Shown here piece after piece: positions 11,628 to 22,570 of a stretch of DNA of 64,000 nucleotides. The DNA comes from Kappaphycus alvarezii (lineage: Eukaryota; Rhodophyta; Florideophyceae; Gigartinales; Solieriaceae), in assembly GCA_002205965.3 (NCBI GenBank), contig NADL03000466.1, forward strand, positions 1,302,001 to 1,366,000, given 5' to 3'. Each line of letters begins with the position of its first letter. Position 1 is the first letter of the stretch. Below the pieces are notes generated by a model. It ran no database searches, was not told the origin of the DNA, and was given only the letters and a program-made list of their open reading frames with translations. The position numbers and the translations under genes are program-made.

Positions 11628-11779
11628 AATATCGCCGGGTCAAGTCTCGGCTACGGCTACGGACTTTGTCCTCGCTCCTCGGACCAGCGCTCATAGGACT
11701 TAGGTAGTAAATTGGAACGATTGTTTTTGTTTACTCATCGGTCTCCTCAGCGAGTTCTATTAACCTTTCAATAGTTAAT

Positions 11780-12547
11780 GACTGGCTCTGAAAATAGATG
11801 GATGTCTGTGGAGGACACAAGCAAACACACAGATTATATAAAATCAATGCGGCAAGGTAAAAGCAACCAAATGACGATTTTTGTGCCGTAATTTTCTTTT
11901 AAAGTCTACAGTTGTGAAATATGCTTTGATTTTCTTGAAAATCTCATCAACTGTGACCCTTCACAAGCCATACTTTCGTTAAAAGCGAAGCAGGTTGCTT
12001 CCCTTCAATAAAACTTGGAGAAACCACCCCTGGTTGTATCCGGAGTCGCTTTATAAGCAGAACTGGGCACCTTGGACGCTTAAGAGGTACGGAAAAAGCT
12101 TTTCGAAAGTACTTCTTGTATGCAGTTTGCAGTCATGTCAACGACCTTCAACCGGTCCATGAACATGTAGGATAAGCCCGTTCGGACCAATAACGGATTG
12201 TAAATTTATGTGCCGCTAGTGGGCTTTGTATTCAACTAACTGCATCATATGGCTTCCTCTAGGACGACCTATTCCAATGAAAGTTACGTCGTTGAACCCA
12301 ACGCAGTTCGATAGCGTTTTTTTTGCTTAATAGCTTCTGCGTACAATTCAACACGCTTCTGCATAAACCTGTTGCTTAGATCTGTTGTTAAATTGATTCG
12401 AGATGTTTCTAAGAGCCACTCAAGTCCTTCCCAAAATATCTCAGAGAGTTGGGATGAATTCTTTACAAGTAAAAGCTCAAGATCACACAAAAGAGCAGGA
12501 GTTGCTAGTCTGCGTAAAATAATACATGTGAATAGAATACCTGCCAT
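11780..12547 (-). pseudogene. PIF/Harbinger-like (DDE_Tnp_4) transposase remnant
   Basis: The minus strand encodes a recognisable nuclease core of the PIF/Harbinger superfamily. From 12547 down it gives FTCIILRRLATPALLCDLE, then SQLSEIFWEGLEWLLE. In a second frame follow GFNDVTFIGIGRPRGSHMMQ, with the first catalytic Asp in the GFxD position, and VIGPNGLILHVHGPVEGR-stop-HD, the GPxEGRRHD block. Weaker matches to the C-terminal helices (FTTVDFKRKLR, LILYNLCVCL) run to about 11780. Several in-frame stops (TAG in place of a basic codon, TGA for the second Arg of GRRHD) and frame changes make it a dead copy. The partner Myb-like protein of this superfamily was not found. Confidence 0.75.
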
Positions 12548-12554
12548 TCACTGA

Positions 12555-13590
12555 ATAGCGATATCGGCTGATATATACTTTTCTTAATGGCCATCCTGCG
12601 ATGGTTGCGATAAGCTTCAGCTGTGTAACTTTGTGGATTCATTTCTAACCCAAATATCTACCACAGTAAATTATCCCCCATTTCACATTTCTGACGTCCA
12701 GATTTTTTTTCAGCAAAACCTATACGTGTCCAGTCTTTCCTCAGGTGTGAAAGCTTTCTGTGAATGCAGATTCTCGAGCTCCACTTCATGCCCAACGTCC
12801 CCAATTCTCTTTTCTGCGACTGACTGAGGTTCCACGATCTCTGTCCAGGGCGCGAGTGTAGGTCGCGACCTTGAGTTCGGGGAGGGAGCGTGACGCGGAC
12901 GAGAGGGGTTGTGGATGATCGGAGAAGGGATTTAGGGTGTGCCGGAGTTTGGAAAAGTGTTGATTTTGTTGTACCTTTCCCTCTCTCTAATCTCCCCCTC
13001 GCTAGGGTTATTATATACCGCACTGTACAGTGTCAAAATAAAAGAGCTACACTACAGTATCAGCGAAGTTTCTAGAAGTATACATGTGTGCTATGTGAGG
13101 TTGTTAGGTGGCATGCAGTGCGGGCGACGTGCGACCCAGTCCTTATGCGCCACAGATATCTCGACCACCACACCTCCGACCCTTCCAACCGTCCGATTAA
13201 TTCCTTTGCCGCTATTCTCCTCTCGTTGTCCTTGAGCTCCCCCCATTTTCACCAGGCGAGTACAGTACTTTTCTCAAGTACCCCACCCCGCATTCCAAAT
13301 CTTTAACAGCAATCTCTGAAACGTTTTCGACTTTCATATTTGATTTCGTAATAGGCCAAATTTGACAAGGTGTACATGAGTACTTTTTGTGTGTTGCTCA
13401 GGTCTGAACGGCGAGCAAATCCAGTCTGAACAGCGCTGATGAAACATTTGCAGGGTTTTCGAAGTACATTACTCAAAAAAGCATGGATAAATCAGGAAGG
13501 AATAGAGGAATAGAGGAATAGGCCTGGTCGGTTCCCAATTTTTATCTTTTCAATATTTTCTTCATTTTCAACGAATCGTCCAACGTAATG
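12555..13590. other. No recognisable gene
   Basis: About 1 kb with only short, composition-driven frames on both strands. It contains a perfect 12-base palindrome CACTGTACAGTG (13021-13032), related to the TACTGTACAGTA family, and a short tandem of AGAGGAATAG near 13505-13525. Confidence 0.5.
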
Positions 13591-13601
13591 CCCAGGTCAT
13601 C

Positions 13602-14060
13602 TTGCTACGTAACCTCGGCCGAGGCGAAAGGCATTCCGCTGTCGAACCCCGGTCGCGCACGAAACTCAAAATCAGGCCAGATGTCAGAGCAACGGGCGCT
13701 GCCGGCGGCATCGACTACTTTGATGCCATTTTCGTAAACCCGCTCGCCCCTTTTCATCTCAGAATGAGAACCTTCAACCCCCTTAAAAGCTTGAAAGCAG
13801 CCCACGCGGAGATGAAACGAAAATACAAGAGTTTTATGGTCGGATTACCTGGTAGGAACATGCTCGTCCCCATTATTATCTCTACGCTCGAAGGGTAGCA
13901 TCCCGATGCGTTTTCTCAAATCAAGGAGGCGGTTCGATCGGTCTAGCAGAGCCTTGGACCATTATTCCAGCTTGAGGGTGATTCTCCTTCAACGACACGC
14001 CGCGTTGGTGGTCACCTCCAACGCGGCCTGCTTGACTGGGCTACCTGGCACTTTCTTGTT
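13602..14060 (+). pseudogene. LINE (non-LTR retrotransposon) ORF2 3'-end remnant
   Basis: A frame from 13602 contains IDYFDAIFVNPLAPFHLR, then AEMKRKYKSF, then VPIIISTLEG-stop-HPDAFSQ. A later frame has SRALDHYSS and ILLQRHAALVV. This order (a D-V-x-NPLA block, a K-K-KY helix, F/V-P-x-x-I-E-T-x-G-G-W, then a helix ending in LQR) is the C-terminal tail seen after the reverse transcriptase in many LINE-like elements. No reverse transcriptase is visible upstream, so this would be a 5'-truncated fragment. A TAG replaces the expected Trp in the GGW block. The call is pattern-based and moderate. Confidence 0.5.
13999..14027. repeat. Perfect 10-bp inverted repeat with 9-base loop
   Basis: GCCGCGTTGG and its exact complement CCAACGCGGC are separated by TGGTCACCT. 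This GC-rich hairpin lies inside the LINE tail remnant, so it may be a chance or RNA-level structure of that element. Confidence 0.6.
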
Positions 14061-14540
14061 GGTTAACAGTTGGTGGGCACGCTCCAGTACTTGTATTGTA
14101 GGTACTGCCACATTGTTTGAGTGGAAATTCATAGGACTTTTAACCTTTGCACCGTTCGCAGTAAAATAGGCCACAACTTAAAATTGTGTACTGTATATTC
14201 CAGGGATCCTCCGTTCTCAGGGTATGTACAGTAAGTGGTTACCCTACTTACAGTAGTCCAAGTCTTCTATTGCTCTTAGCAGGAAATTTAAGTATACGCA
14301 CCCATTCAAGTAAGCACCAAAAAAGCCATTAATCCATTGGATTTCACGAGGGGGAAGTGGGGTGTTTTACCTATTAGGGATGTAGGACGGCTATTTTCCA
14401 AAGACTAGGTAGGGGGCAAGTCTGTGTATTAGAGGGTCTGAGAATGAGGCAGAGTTAGGAGGGACGACCTCACAGGGCTGGTGTGAGGTTGGGGATTTCA
14501 TTGTCGCATAGTGCTTGTTTATCACAATTTTCGATGTAAC

Positions 14541-14849
14541 TGTGAATCATTTCATATGAGATGTACAACAATGCCGAAATTGCTTTAAGCCCCTCGCGAT
14601 GCTATCTTTTTACTGTTACGCATTTCTAGAATTTTGCTTTATTTTTTAGATTCTATTGCGCAATACTAGTTATGGTGCTCTGAGTGAAATATGCACAAAA
14701 GTCTGTGGACTCGAACCTCGCACCTGGGAGAGGGGAAAAGGTCAGATACAGACAAAGAGAAACACTTGCAACCCGCCGTCGGGATGCAGAACAAGAGCTG
14801 CTGCAGAAACCGGGCGTCGGTATCATCACTTAGTCCCAGAGTATCTACC
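14541..14849 (+). repeat. 5' LTR of copia A
   Basis: 309 bases, aligned along its length with 20452-20771. It lacks a 14-base segment (around TCATTCATAGCAT) present in the 3' copy and differs at scattered positions. Its last base is C where the 3' LTR has A. Confidence 0.9.
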
Positions 14850-15560
14850 TTCCGGAATTAGTCCTGGGATTTGTTGAGAGAGCTCCAGAGACACAACAGA
14901 AGAAAGACGATTTTCTAGTATAGCTCAGTGTTCCGTACTGTAAAAGAGTCCCCCAAGGGGAGCGAGTGGTGACTTGAAACAAAGAGTGAGGGTGAACAGA
15001 TAGTCGTTGGATCGACAAAGGCGATTTCCCTCTTGCGCCTTACACTTTAGTCCTGCTGTGAGGGGCTGTCTATAATCTCTCTTCCAAAAGGGAGGGAGTG
15101 CCTGGGCTATAAAACATCGCTGTCTGACGCTGCTGAACTTACACCTAAGGAAAACCGGGTGCTGGCTGTGGGGGCCGGGTGTTTCTGCTTGCAGGAACTC
15201 TAAGTATCAACGGGGAGGCTCACTTTGACGTGGTGTCATATTGTGTTGTCAGAAAATTGATTACTGTGCATTTCATCAACTTCAGCATCATCCATCTCAA
15301 CATCTACCATATTGGTTTCACGTAAGTGCCACTACTTGGAAGTATTTTGCTCCTGAAAGTAACTTTGCTTTAAGAAGGCTTTTCTATCTTTTGGCGTATA
15401 TCCACACCGATGTTCTATACATGCCAACTGAATTTTTTTCGATCGAGCTTTATTTGTCCTTTTGCTGTCAACCTCGTCAACTACTGGTCTTCTGCAAGAG
15501 TTGCAGACTTTTTGCTCTGGTTTATTTAATTACTTTGTTTTCTCGAAAATATTGTTCGAT

Positions 15561-17119
15561 ATGAGCAATCAGGCACCATCTCAAGAGACTTTGGGAGAAA
15601 CAGAGCCAAACCAAGGGAACCCATCTGACTCTCAGAAATTTTCCTTTATGTCGTCACTGTCAACATCATCCCTCAGCAATATGAAGAACTTGAAAAAGTG
15701 AGTTTGTAACATCCATCCGTATTCTTGAGGAGGACCAATCTATGATAGGAATAAGCTTGGTTAGGGCTGTCTCTGAGCTTCTTCCTCCTGCAACCCTCTT
15801 CAGCAAAGAACTTCGTGCTGTTCCTGCACTTTATTCAGAGCTTCGGAATTTCCTTGACCGTCGAGGTACCAATATTATAACATTCGTCGAGAAGAATTAT
15901 GATGACATTGGCCACAAATCTTTACGAGGACGAGGAGTACAAAGATGCTGCTATCGAGATCGTCAGGGAGTAATCGCTTCGGGACGTAGGAACCTAACAA
16001 TCGAAGAATCATCAAATTCTGCTGGTGCAAGCCAACCGACATCTTCGATCAGGACAAACACAGAGAAATTGGCACATAATGTAGCAATGCGTCTTCGCGA
16101 TAACGAAAAGAATTTCTCAGGGTACATAGGAGAATGCTGGCAGGAATTTGTTGACGAATATAGACAGATTGGGCGTGACTATAACTTGAGCCTGACACAG
16201 AAATTGCAGTTTCTACACAGCCTACTTCGAAGTGACGCGAAAAAATTCTATTTGGATGCATTTTATGGTTATGCTCAGACTTTCCAACAAGCAGTTGACG
16301 AAATTGAGCGAGAGTATAACTCTCCAGTGAGACAGAATAAGGTCAAGAACCATCTCAAATCGCTTCGTGTGAGCAAATTTGTGACTAATGGAATGGGGAA
16401 TGGATACTGCTGGCGCGCTTGAAAGGGTATGTAAGATTACCATGAAGCTATCCAGATAAGCCCCAGTTGAACACAGGGAGGATGCGCACAAAGTCGAACA
16501 TTTGTCGTCTGCTGTAGCAGGATTTCACTGGGCAAAGGAGCCACTAGCAAGAGTAGCTACCTATAGTCTGAACTTCCAACAGCTCTACTGAGAGCTGGAG
16601 GCCCAACTTCAGCTCAGCAAGGAGGCCGGGATCGCTCTTTCGAAGGACGAGATATTTAAGAGAAATCATTCGGCAAAGATCGACCGAAACGATGATATTA
16701 CGGGCATCTTATTTAATGAGTATTCTCACGACGTACATTTCAGTGGGCAGGGTCATTATGCCCGTGAGCCTTCCTCAGTGCGTTGGAGGGGACCGAGGGA
16801 AGGAGAGACGAAACCTACTTCATTCGATCCACTGTCAATTACAGGATGCTTCAATTGTGGTGAGAAGACTCATCTTGTTAAGGATTGCAAACGTCCCCTC
16901 AACGTTACCAAAGCAGCTGCGAATAAACTCGAATATTATGCGAGAAAGAATTCAAGTACACGCAACAACGTACTTCATGTCTTAGCAGAACTGTGTTATC
17001 AAATTGACAATGATGGCAGTGACATCCCTGCTGGGAATGTCGACGAAGAGGAGACAATACCTGACAAAGATGTTTCGAAAGCTTTCTTTCATCAACAGAA
17101 ATCCATATCAACCATTTGA
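15561..17119 (+). pseudogene. gag of copia A with zinc knuckle
   Basis: Gag packages the element RNA into particles. The most likely start is the ATG at 15561 (MSNQAPSQETLG); after a stop at 15699 a second frame runs 15742-16422. The Gag core is clear in FSGYIGECWQEFVDEYRQI, LTQKLQFLHSLLRSDAKKFY and EIEREYNSPVRQNKVKNHL, a type found in copia elements of algae and lower fungi. A degraded middle part (16430-16700, with stops) matches the gag of element B. The zinc knuckle GCFNCGEKTHLVKDC (16847-16888) is intact (CX2CX4HX4C). The frame then stops at 17117-17119. There are at least three breaks, so it is not functional as written. Confidence 0.85.
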
Positions 17120-20100
17120 GCACGAGTCCGCGGTCCGGGAAATCATCATCTTCTGTGAACAGTACGCATCCTGAGAATGGATACGAAAATTTCCTTCACT
17201 ACAAAAAGATTCAGTTGAGGAATACAATACTACTGATGAGTCGATTGCTACAGTGTCTGAAGAGGAGGACTCAGACGTGGAGCTTTTTAGAGCTGAAGCA
17301 GAGGAAAGCATTTCCTTCCGTGGTGACTGTGTTGATACAGGAGCACAATAGTCCGTGATTGGTCTTTAGCAAGCTAAAGCCTATTGCAATGCCATGAGTA
17401 TACCGTTCTCTCCAAGAGAAGTCGACGGTCAGCGTCTATACAAGTTTGGTAACAAGACTTTCAGTGGAATTGGCTTTATCAACATTCGCATCCCTATCAA
17501 TGATTATCTCCTTCGTTCGTTTGAAGTCGAAGTTGATGATGTTAACATACCACTTCTTGTTGGTCTTGAGTTCCTGGACAATTACCAGGTAACTATTGAC
17601 TGGTCACGCGACAAAACTGTCCCGAGCACAGGAGAATGGGAAATTGATTTGACACGCCGACGTGGTCACTTGTTTATCATCTGGGATGCTGACAAGGAAA
17701 TAGTATTTTCTGCAGAAGAACTCCGCAAAATTCATCGGCATTTCTATCACCCAGAGCCTCAGAGATTTTTCAATGTACTCCGCAGAGCAAAACCAGAGGA
17801 GTGCTCGCAGGAAACTCTTAAGAAGTTGCAAGAAATTGAGTCTTCCTGTGACTAATGCCAACGCCTAAGTGACAAAACAAGCAGATTCGGTGTCACATTA
17901 CAGAAAAATGACATCGTTCTCAACAGTTTTTTGAGCTGTGACTTGTTTACAATCGATGGAGATACCATTTAACATGCTGTAGACAAGGATATTAAGTTCA
18001 ACGCTGCAGAATTCCTTTCCAGTTAGACATCAGATATGGTTTGGAGAACCTATTTCAGAATCTGGTGGAGTCGATACGTTGGACATCCACTGGAACTTCA
18101 TGCAGACGAAGGTCCCCGTTTCAGGCATTGCGCTTCAAGAACTACTGTCGCCTTGTTAGAATTAGATTGAAATTAGCCGGGATCTAAAGCTATATATCTC
18201 TTCGCTTCGGTGAACGATACCACAATTACCTAAAAAAGATCTACCCCAAGGTCAAATTAGAACACCCTAAGATGATTAAGCAAACTATCTTAGAGACCAC
18301 TGTCAGGACTCTCAATGACACCGCTGGAACAAGGGGCCTAGTGCCAGCTTTGTTCGTATTTGGCGTTTTACCTCGTATTCCTCCCCTACCAAGTGAGCTA
18401 CCAACCCAAGTGGAGGTAATTACTGCCATGGATGAAGCTAGAAATGAAATGGCACGCACAATTGCCGCAAGTAGGGTGAATAAAGCACTGAAAAACAAGC
18501 TTCCGCGAGCCACCATGACCGATATCAGGATAGTTGATGGTGTGCTGGTATATAGGGACAATCCATCTGTGTGAATTGATCCGTATCCTGTTCGTGACAT
18601 CCTAAGGAAAAACATGATTTTCGAGTTCAATGGCAAGGCTAAGCATTTTCAGTCGACAGGGTTAAGAAGTACCGTCCAGACATGAGTGCCTCTGAGTCAG
18701 ATGGGGACAAAAGCGTAGGGGCTAGTATCGGAGACACTGTTAACCAAAGGAACTCCAGCCATAGCGATGTGCAAAAAAGCAATCCGCTTATCGGAATTGA
18801 TGAAGCAGTTGATGAGTTGAAGAATATCGCTTCCGGGAAAGAAGTTGAGCATGAACCGCTGGACGCCAGCGAGTTTATTACCTATGAATCATTAATAACT
18901 GAGGTGGTTACTCCCGGAGACTCTAGGTCCAAAAGCACGGAGTTTAAGAAGGCCTTACAACAGGAGGCACAGGGATTGACGAACAGGCAGGTATTCAACG
19001 TGGTCAAAAGGAAGGACGTTCCTAACGGCGCAAATATCCTCGGTGGAAGATTCTTGTTAGCAATCAAGAACCCGAGTACGCAGAACGAGAGGTATAAGGC
19101 TAGGTACATTATCCAATAACACAGGGATATGGGCAAAGAATTTGTTTTTCACAACATGCCAGTCATGCAACAGAGATCTACTTGAATGATTGTATCATTC
19201 ACTTCCGTGAAATGTTTCAGAGTGTTCAGCAATGATATAAGTCAAGCTTACCGTACAGAGTAAGTACCCACTAGGACGCGAGATTTACTTGCAACCACGT
19301 GTTTATCACTAGACTTACTTCAATATCAGTTCAGATGAGATCTTCAAGCTACGCAGACCGTTTGTATGGATTGTGTGATAGCGGTGACTATTGGCTGCAC
19401 ACTACCCACAAGTAACTTAAAGATACTATCGGCTTGTTACCTTCCTGTGAAGGTCCATCGATGTATACCTGGAGAGAGGAAGGAAATCCTGAAGCCTCAA
19501 GGATATTTGGCATTTACGTCGATGATTCTCTTGGAGCCGAGAAATCGAATTTTCTGGCGTTATTAATCGCCTAGGGCAGGACTTCGATTCGAAACCTCGC
19601 GAATGGGATGAAACCAGTTTCTTTGGATTGAATATAAAGCGATATGGTAATGGATTAATTGAGATAAGCCAGAAGGATTACATTTCTAGACTCATCTTGA
19701 TACCTGAGGACGCGAGCTTCACAAAATTTCGAAGTGCTCGTGCTGTTCTTGCTTGTTTCACACATTCTCGTCCAGACATCATGTGGGTGGTCAACAACAA
19801 CAAAGCTGCACAAGTGACAGAGGAGATATTCTCTATAGAGACCGTAAGTCAGCTGAATCCGGCTATTCGTAAGGCTAAAAGAGAAAATTATCTCTTGTTT
19901 ACCCTCCTTTAGATGAATCATGCTTACACATTCGTGTGTATACCGTGCTTCATTTGGCAACTGTGACCTTACATCTCAGTTTGGGTTATATCATCATTCT
20001 GTGTGATGGTGAAAACAGATGTCATATTCTTGACTACTCCAGTCGAAAATCGAAAAGAGTTGTGCGATCAATATTGGGTGGAGAAATATACGCATTTGCA

Positions 20101-20345
20101 GATGTGTTTGACACAGCGTTTATGATAAGGGATTACTTGCAGAGAATTTATGGGAAGAATATTGAGATTCGTATGCTAACGAATTCCAAACAGTTATTTG
20201 ATGTTATCACAAAAGCATCTGCAACGACGGAACGAAGACTGTTGATTGATGTTACCGCCAAAGGAAGCTTAAAATACCTTCGACATATCAGTGGTTGGTT
20301 TAGTTCGGGGAACAGACAACATCGCAGATGCGTTTTACCAAAGTA
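17120..20345 (+). pseudogene. pol of copia A (protease, integrase, reverse transcriptase, RNase H)
   Basis: The protease active site VDTGAQ lies at 17331-17348 and is followed at once by TAG; the rest continues to VDDVNIPLLVGLEFL. The integrase zinc finger has HRHFYHPEP and a CX2C whose third position is a TAA stop (17853-17855). The core and its C-terminal region run to about 18574, including FGERYHNYLKK and TAGTRGLVPALFVFG. Reverse transcriptase begins near 18950 (NRQVFNVVKRKDVPNGANI, ILGGRFLLAIKN) and has the catalytic YVDD at 19515-19526. RNase H follows with YSSRKSKRVVRS, GGEIYAFAD and LTNSKQLFD, ending at 20343-20345. The domain order is that of Ty1/copia. Multiple frame changes and stops make it inactive. 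Confidence 0.88.
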
Positions 20346-20451
20346 ACTCCCAATAAGTCGTTTTTATCTATCCTCTCGCATGGTATAGATAATACAGAGG
20401 TAGTTCAATGGGTTGTCCGAGATAGCATCGCTCGGATATAGAGTGGCGGAG

Positions 20452-20771
20452 TGTGAATCATTTCATATGAGCTGTACAACAATGCCGAAATTGCTGTAAG
20501 CCCCTCGTGATGCTATCTTTTTACTGTTACGTATTTCTAGAATTTTGCTTTATTTTTTAGAATCTATTGCGCAATACTAGTTATGGTGCTCTGAGTGAAA
20601 TATGCGCAAAAGTCTGTGGACTCGAACCTCGCACCTAGGAGGGGGTAAAAAAGTAGTCAGACAAAGAGAAACACTTGCAACTCATTCATAGCATCCCGCC
20701 GTCGGGGTGCAGAACAAGAGCTGCTGCAGATACGTGCGTCTATATCATCACTTTGTCCCAGAGTATCTACA
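20452..20771 (+). repeat. 3' LTR of copia A
   Basis: 320 bases, TG...CA ended and followed by the target duplication GTAAC. Both LTRs carry a TGGACTCGAACCTCGCACCT segment that resembles a tRNA T-arm in reverse. No strong polypurine tract is seen just upstream (AGTGGCGGAG). Confidence 0.9.
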
Positions 20772-21001
20772 GTAACTGGGTAACGTGTTCGGACTAATCC
20801 TTTACTTTTTGTGGCATTTGCATCATCCTTTTATCTCGGCGGTTGGCACTCGTGCGCATACAGTATTCCATGATTACCAACATTGCCAGTAACTTGGCTG
20901 TGCAGACCATTGAAACTTATGGCAAGGTCTGGGCCGCGCTGGCTCAAAGACACTGTATATTACCTGGCCTTGAGGTTGCATTCAACTGTAAGGTTTCTCT
21001 C

Positions 21002-22559
21002 TACAGTGGTGGACAAAATTATAAAAAAACAGAAATTGTAAAGATTTGCTAGGATAAGTCTACAGAAGAGCTCTCGAATACGTTACACAATGTATTCAGA
21101 GGCTGCGAATACTATACAAAAGTCAGATTTATACTTTCTGTAATATTTATGGAGATATTTGCTTCTCTCTATAAACAGGTGGACAAAAATATAAATAAAA
21201 ATACCCAAGTAGAAGAATTTGGCGCTAAAAAAAGCAAACCCTTACAAACTCTGATTTCTATCTTATCTGCAGCATTAAAAAGTGCCAGTGGTTCCCTTCA
21301 CTGACAACCCCGGTGATCAAAAACGCCAATAACATGCCTCGAGGGAGTCCAATATCTGACAGAGAAAAAACCTCATTTTGGCTTATTCACATGGCGCAAT
21401 GTCGCCCAAAGAAATCGCAGCCGCTCTCCACTTAAGTGCCACAGTAGTCCGCAACTTTCTCCGCCTCGGGAGAATTATGGAAGGCGCTTCTCCCCCGGGC
21501 GACCCAAGAAACTCACCGATTGGGACAGGCGGCGGATTGTTCGAGAGGCAAAGCAAGGGGGAAAAGGATCTCAATCCATAGTCAATTCCCCTCAGCTTTC
21601 CGTCAACCCTCGCACTGTGCGCCGTGTACGCAATCAATGCCCGTTCATGACGTTTAAGAAAGTTATGACTACTCCAGCAATGAAGGAAAGGGACAAGCGA
21701 GACCGAAAGGAACGGGCAGTTGAAAAAATAGACTGGAGCGTGTCTGACTGGTCCGCTGTGGTGTGGTCTGATAAGAAGAAGTTCAACCGTGATGGACCAG
21801 ACGGTTTGGCAGTGAAACGGCAGGATAATAGACAGGAAGTCGAAAATTTTCCGAAAAGGCAAAGTGAGGATGAGGGGGTGATGATATGGGCAGCATTTGC
21901 AAGGAAAAGGAAAACAGATTTGGTTATACCCGAAGTTTCGCAGAACGGCGTTGCGTACCTGCGCACGTTGCAAGATAATTTGCTACAGTTCGCTGAGGAC
22001 TTGCCAGTTTGCTGGACTTTTAGGCATGATGGAGCCCCATGTCACCGAGCTAGCATTGTGAAATCGTGGCTAGAGGATGAGAAGGTTAGCGTCATGTGGT
22101 GACCTGCATATTCCCCGACATGAACCCTATAGAAAATTTGTGGGGTATTCCCGCCGGCCATGTATACGACAACGGCAGGCAGTTTGAGGGCATTGAATCT
22201 CTTCTGGAAGCGGTACAGGAATGTTAGTCCCTAATTGGCGACGAGACACTCTCTGCTCTCGTAAAATCTATGCCTCGTAGATGTAAGCTGGTCTTCGAGA
22301 AGAACGGCGACAGGATTCCGTATTGAAACAGGATTAAAGTGGGGCTCTTGCTTCATTATGCTTTTCCATTTCTATGTCCACCTAGAATCGTTGATTTGCT
22401 CAAAACTTTCAAAATATTGAAGCAAATCGCATTCTGTTTTTTAATCGTGTTCAGCTGTAGAAAATGCGCCAGTACGCGTTAATAAACCCGCCATTGCTTA
22501 AGAATTTAAGCAGTTGTTTTACACTTTCTGTTTTTCTTATAATTTTGTCCACCACTGTA
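21002..22559 (+). mobile_element. Tc1/mariner element with terminal inverted repeats and TA duplication
   Basis: The element proper is 21004-22557 (1554 bp). It opens CAGTGGTGGACAAAATTATA and closes with the reverse complement, giving a terminal inverted repeat of over 20 bp. TA flanks both ends (21002-21003 and 22558-22559), the hallmark target duplication. A one-sided internal copy of the GTGGACAAAA motif (about 21179) lies further in, as in Tc1 elements with subterminal repeats. The interior holds one transposase gene. Confidence 0.93.
21334..22326 (+). pseudogene. Tc1-like DD34E transposase, broken
   Basis: This enzyme cuts and pastes the element. From the ATG at 21334 the protein begins MPRGSPISDREK; a frame change then leads to the helix-turn-helix MSPKEIAAALHLSATVV, and further changes to LTDWDRRRIVREAKQGGKG. 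The catalytic core keeps WSDKKKFN (first Asp), FRHDGAPCHRA (second Asp) and MNPIENLWG (Glu). Counting through the single TGA after VSVMW, 34 residues separate the second Asp and the Glu, so it is DD34E. The tail reads SMPRRCKLVFEKNGDRIPY-stop, the usual Tc1 end. At least four frame changes and two internal stops make it inactive as written. Confidence 0.9.
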
Positions 22560-22570
22560 CTGTACAGTAC

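Larger units (their letters stand above)
14536..20776 (+). mobile_element. Ty1/copia retrotransposon A, complete with LTRs and target duplication
   Basis: The element runs from 14541 to 20771 (6.2 kb) with terminal direct repeats at 14541-14849 and 20452-20771. Both LTRs begin TGTGAATC, and the 3' LTR ends TATCTACA, so TG...CA termini are present. The five bases GTAAC stand directly before the 5' LTR (14536-14540) and directly after the 3' LTR (20772-20776), the expected target-site duplication. Internally the order is gag, zinc knuckle, protease, integrase, reverse transcriptase, RNase H, which is the copia order. All domains carry stops or frame changes, so it is full-length but dead. Confidence 0.92.

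Noticed and set aside
14703..14722. Reverse T-arm-like GGTTCGAGTCC inside both copia A LTRs
   Set aside because: No matching A box at proper spacing and no cloverleaf; treated as part of the LTR.
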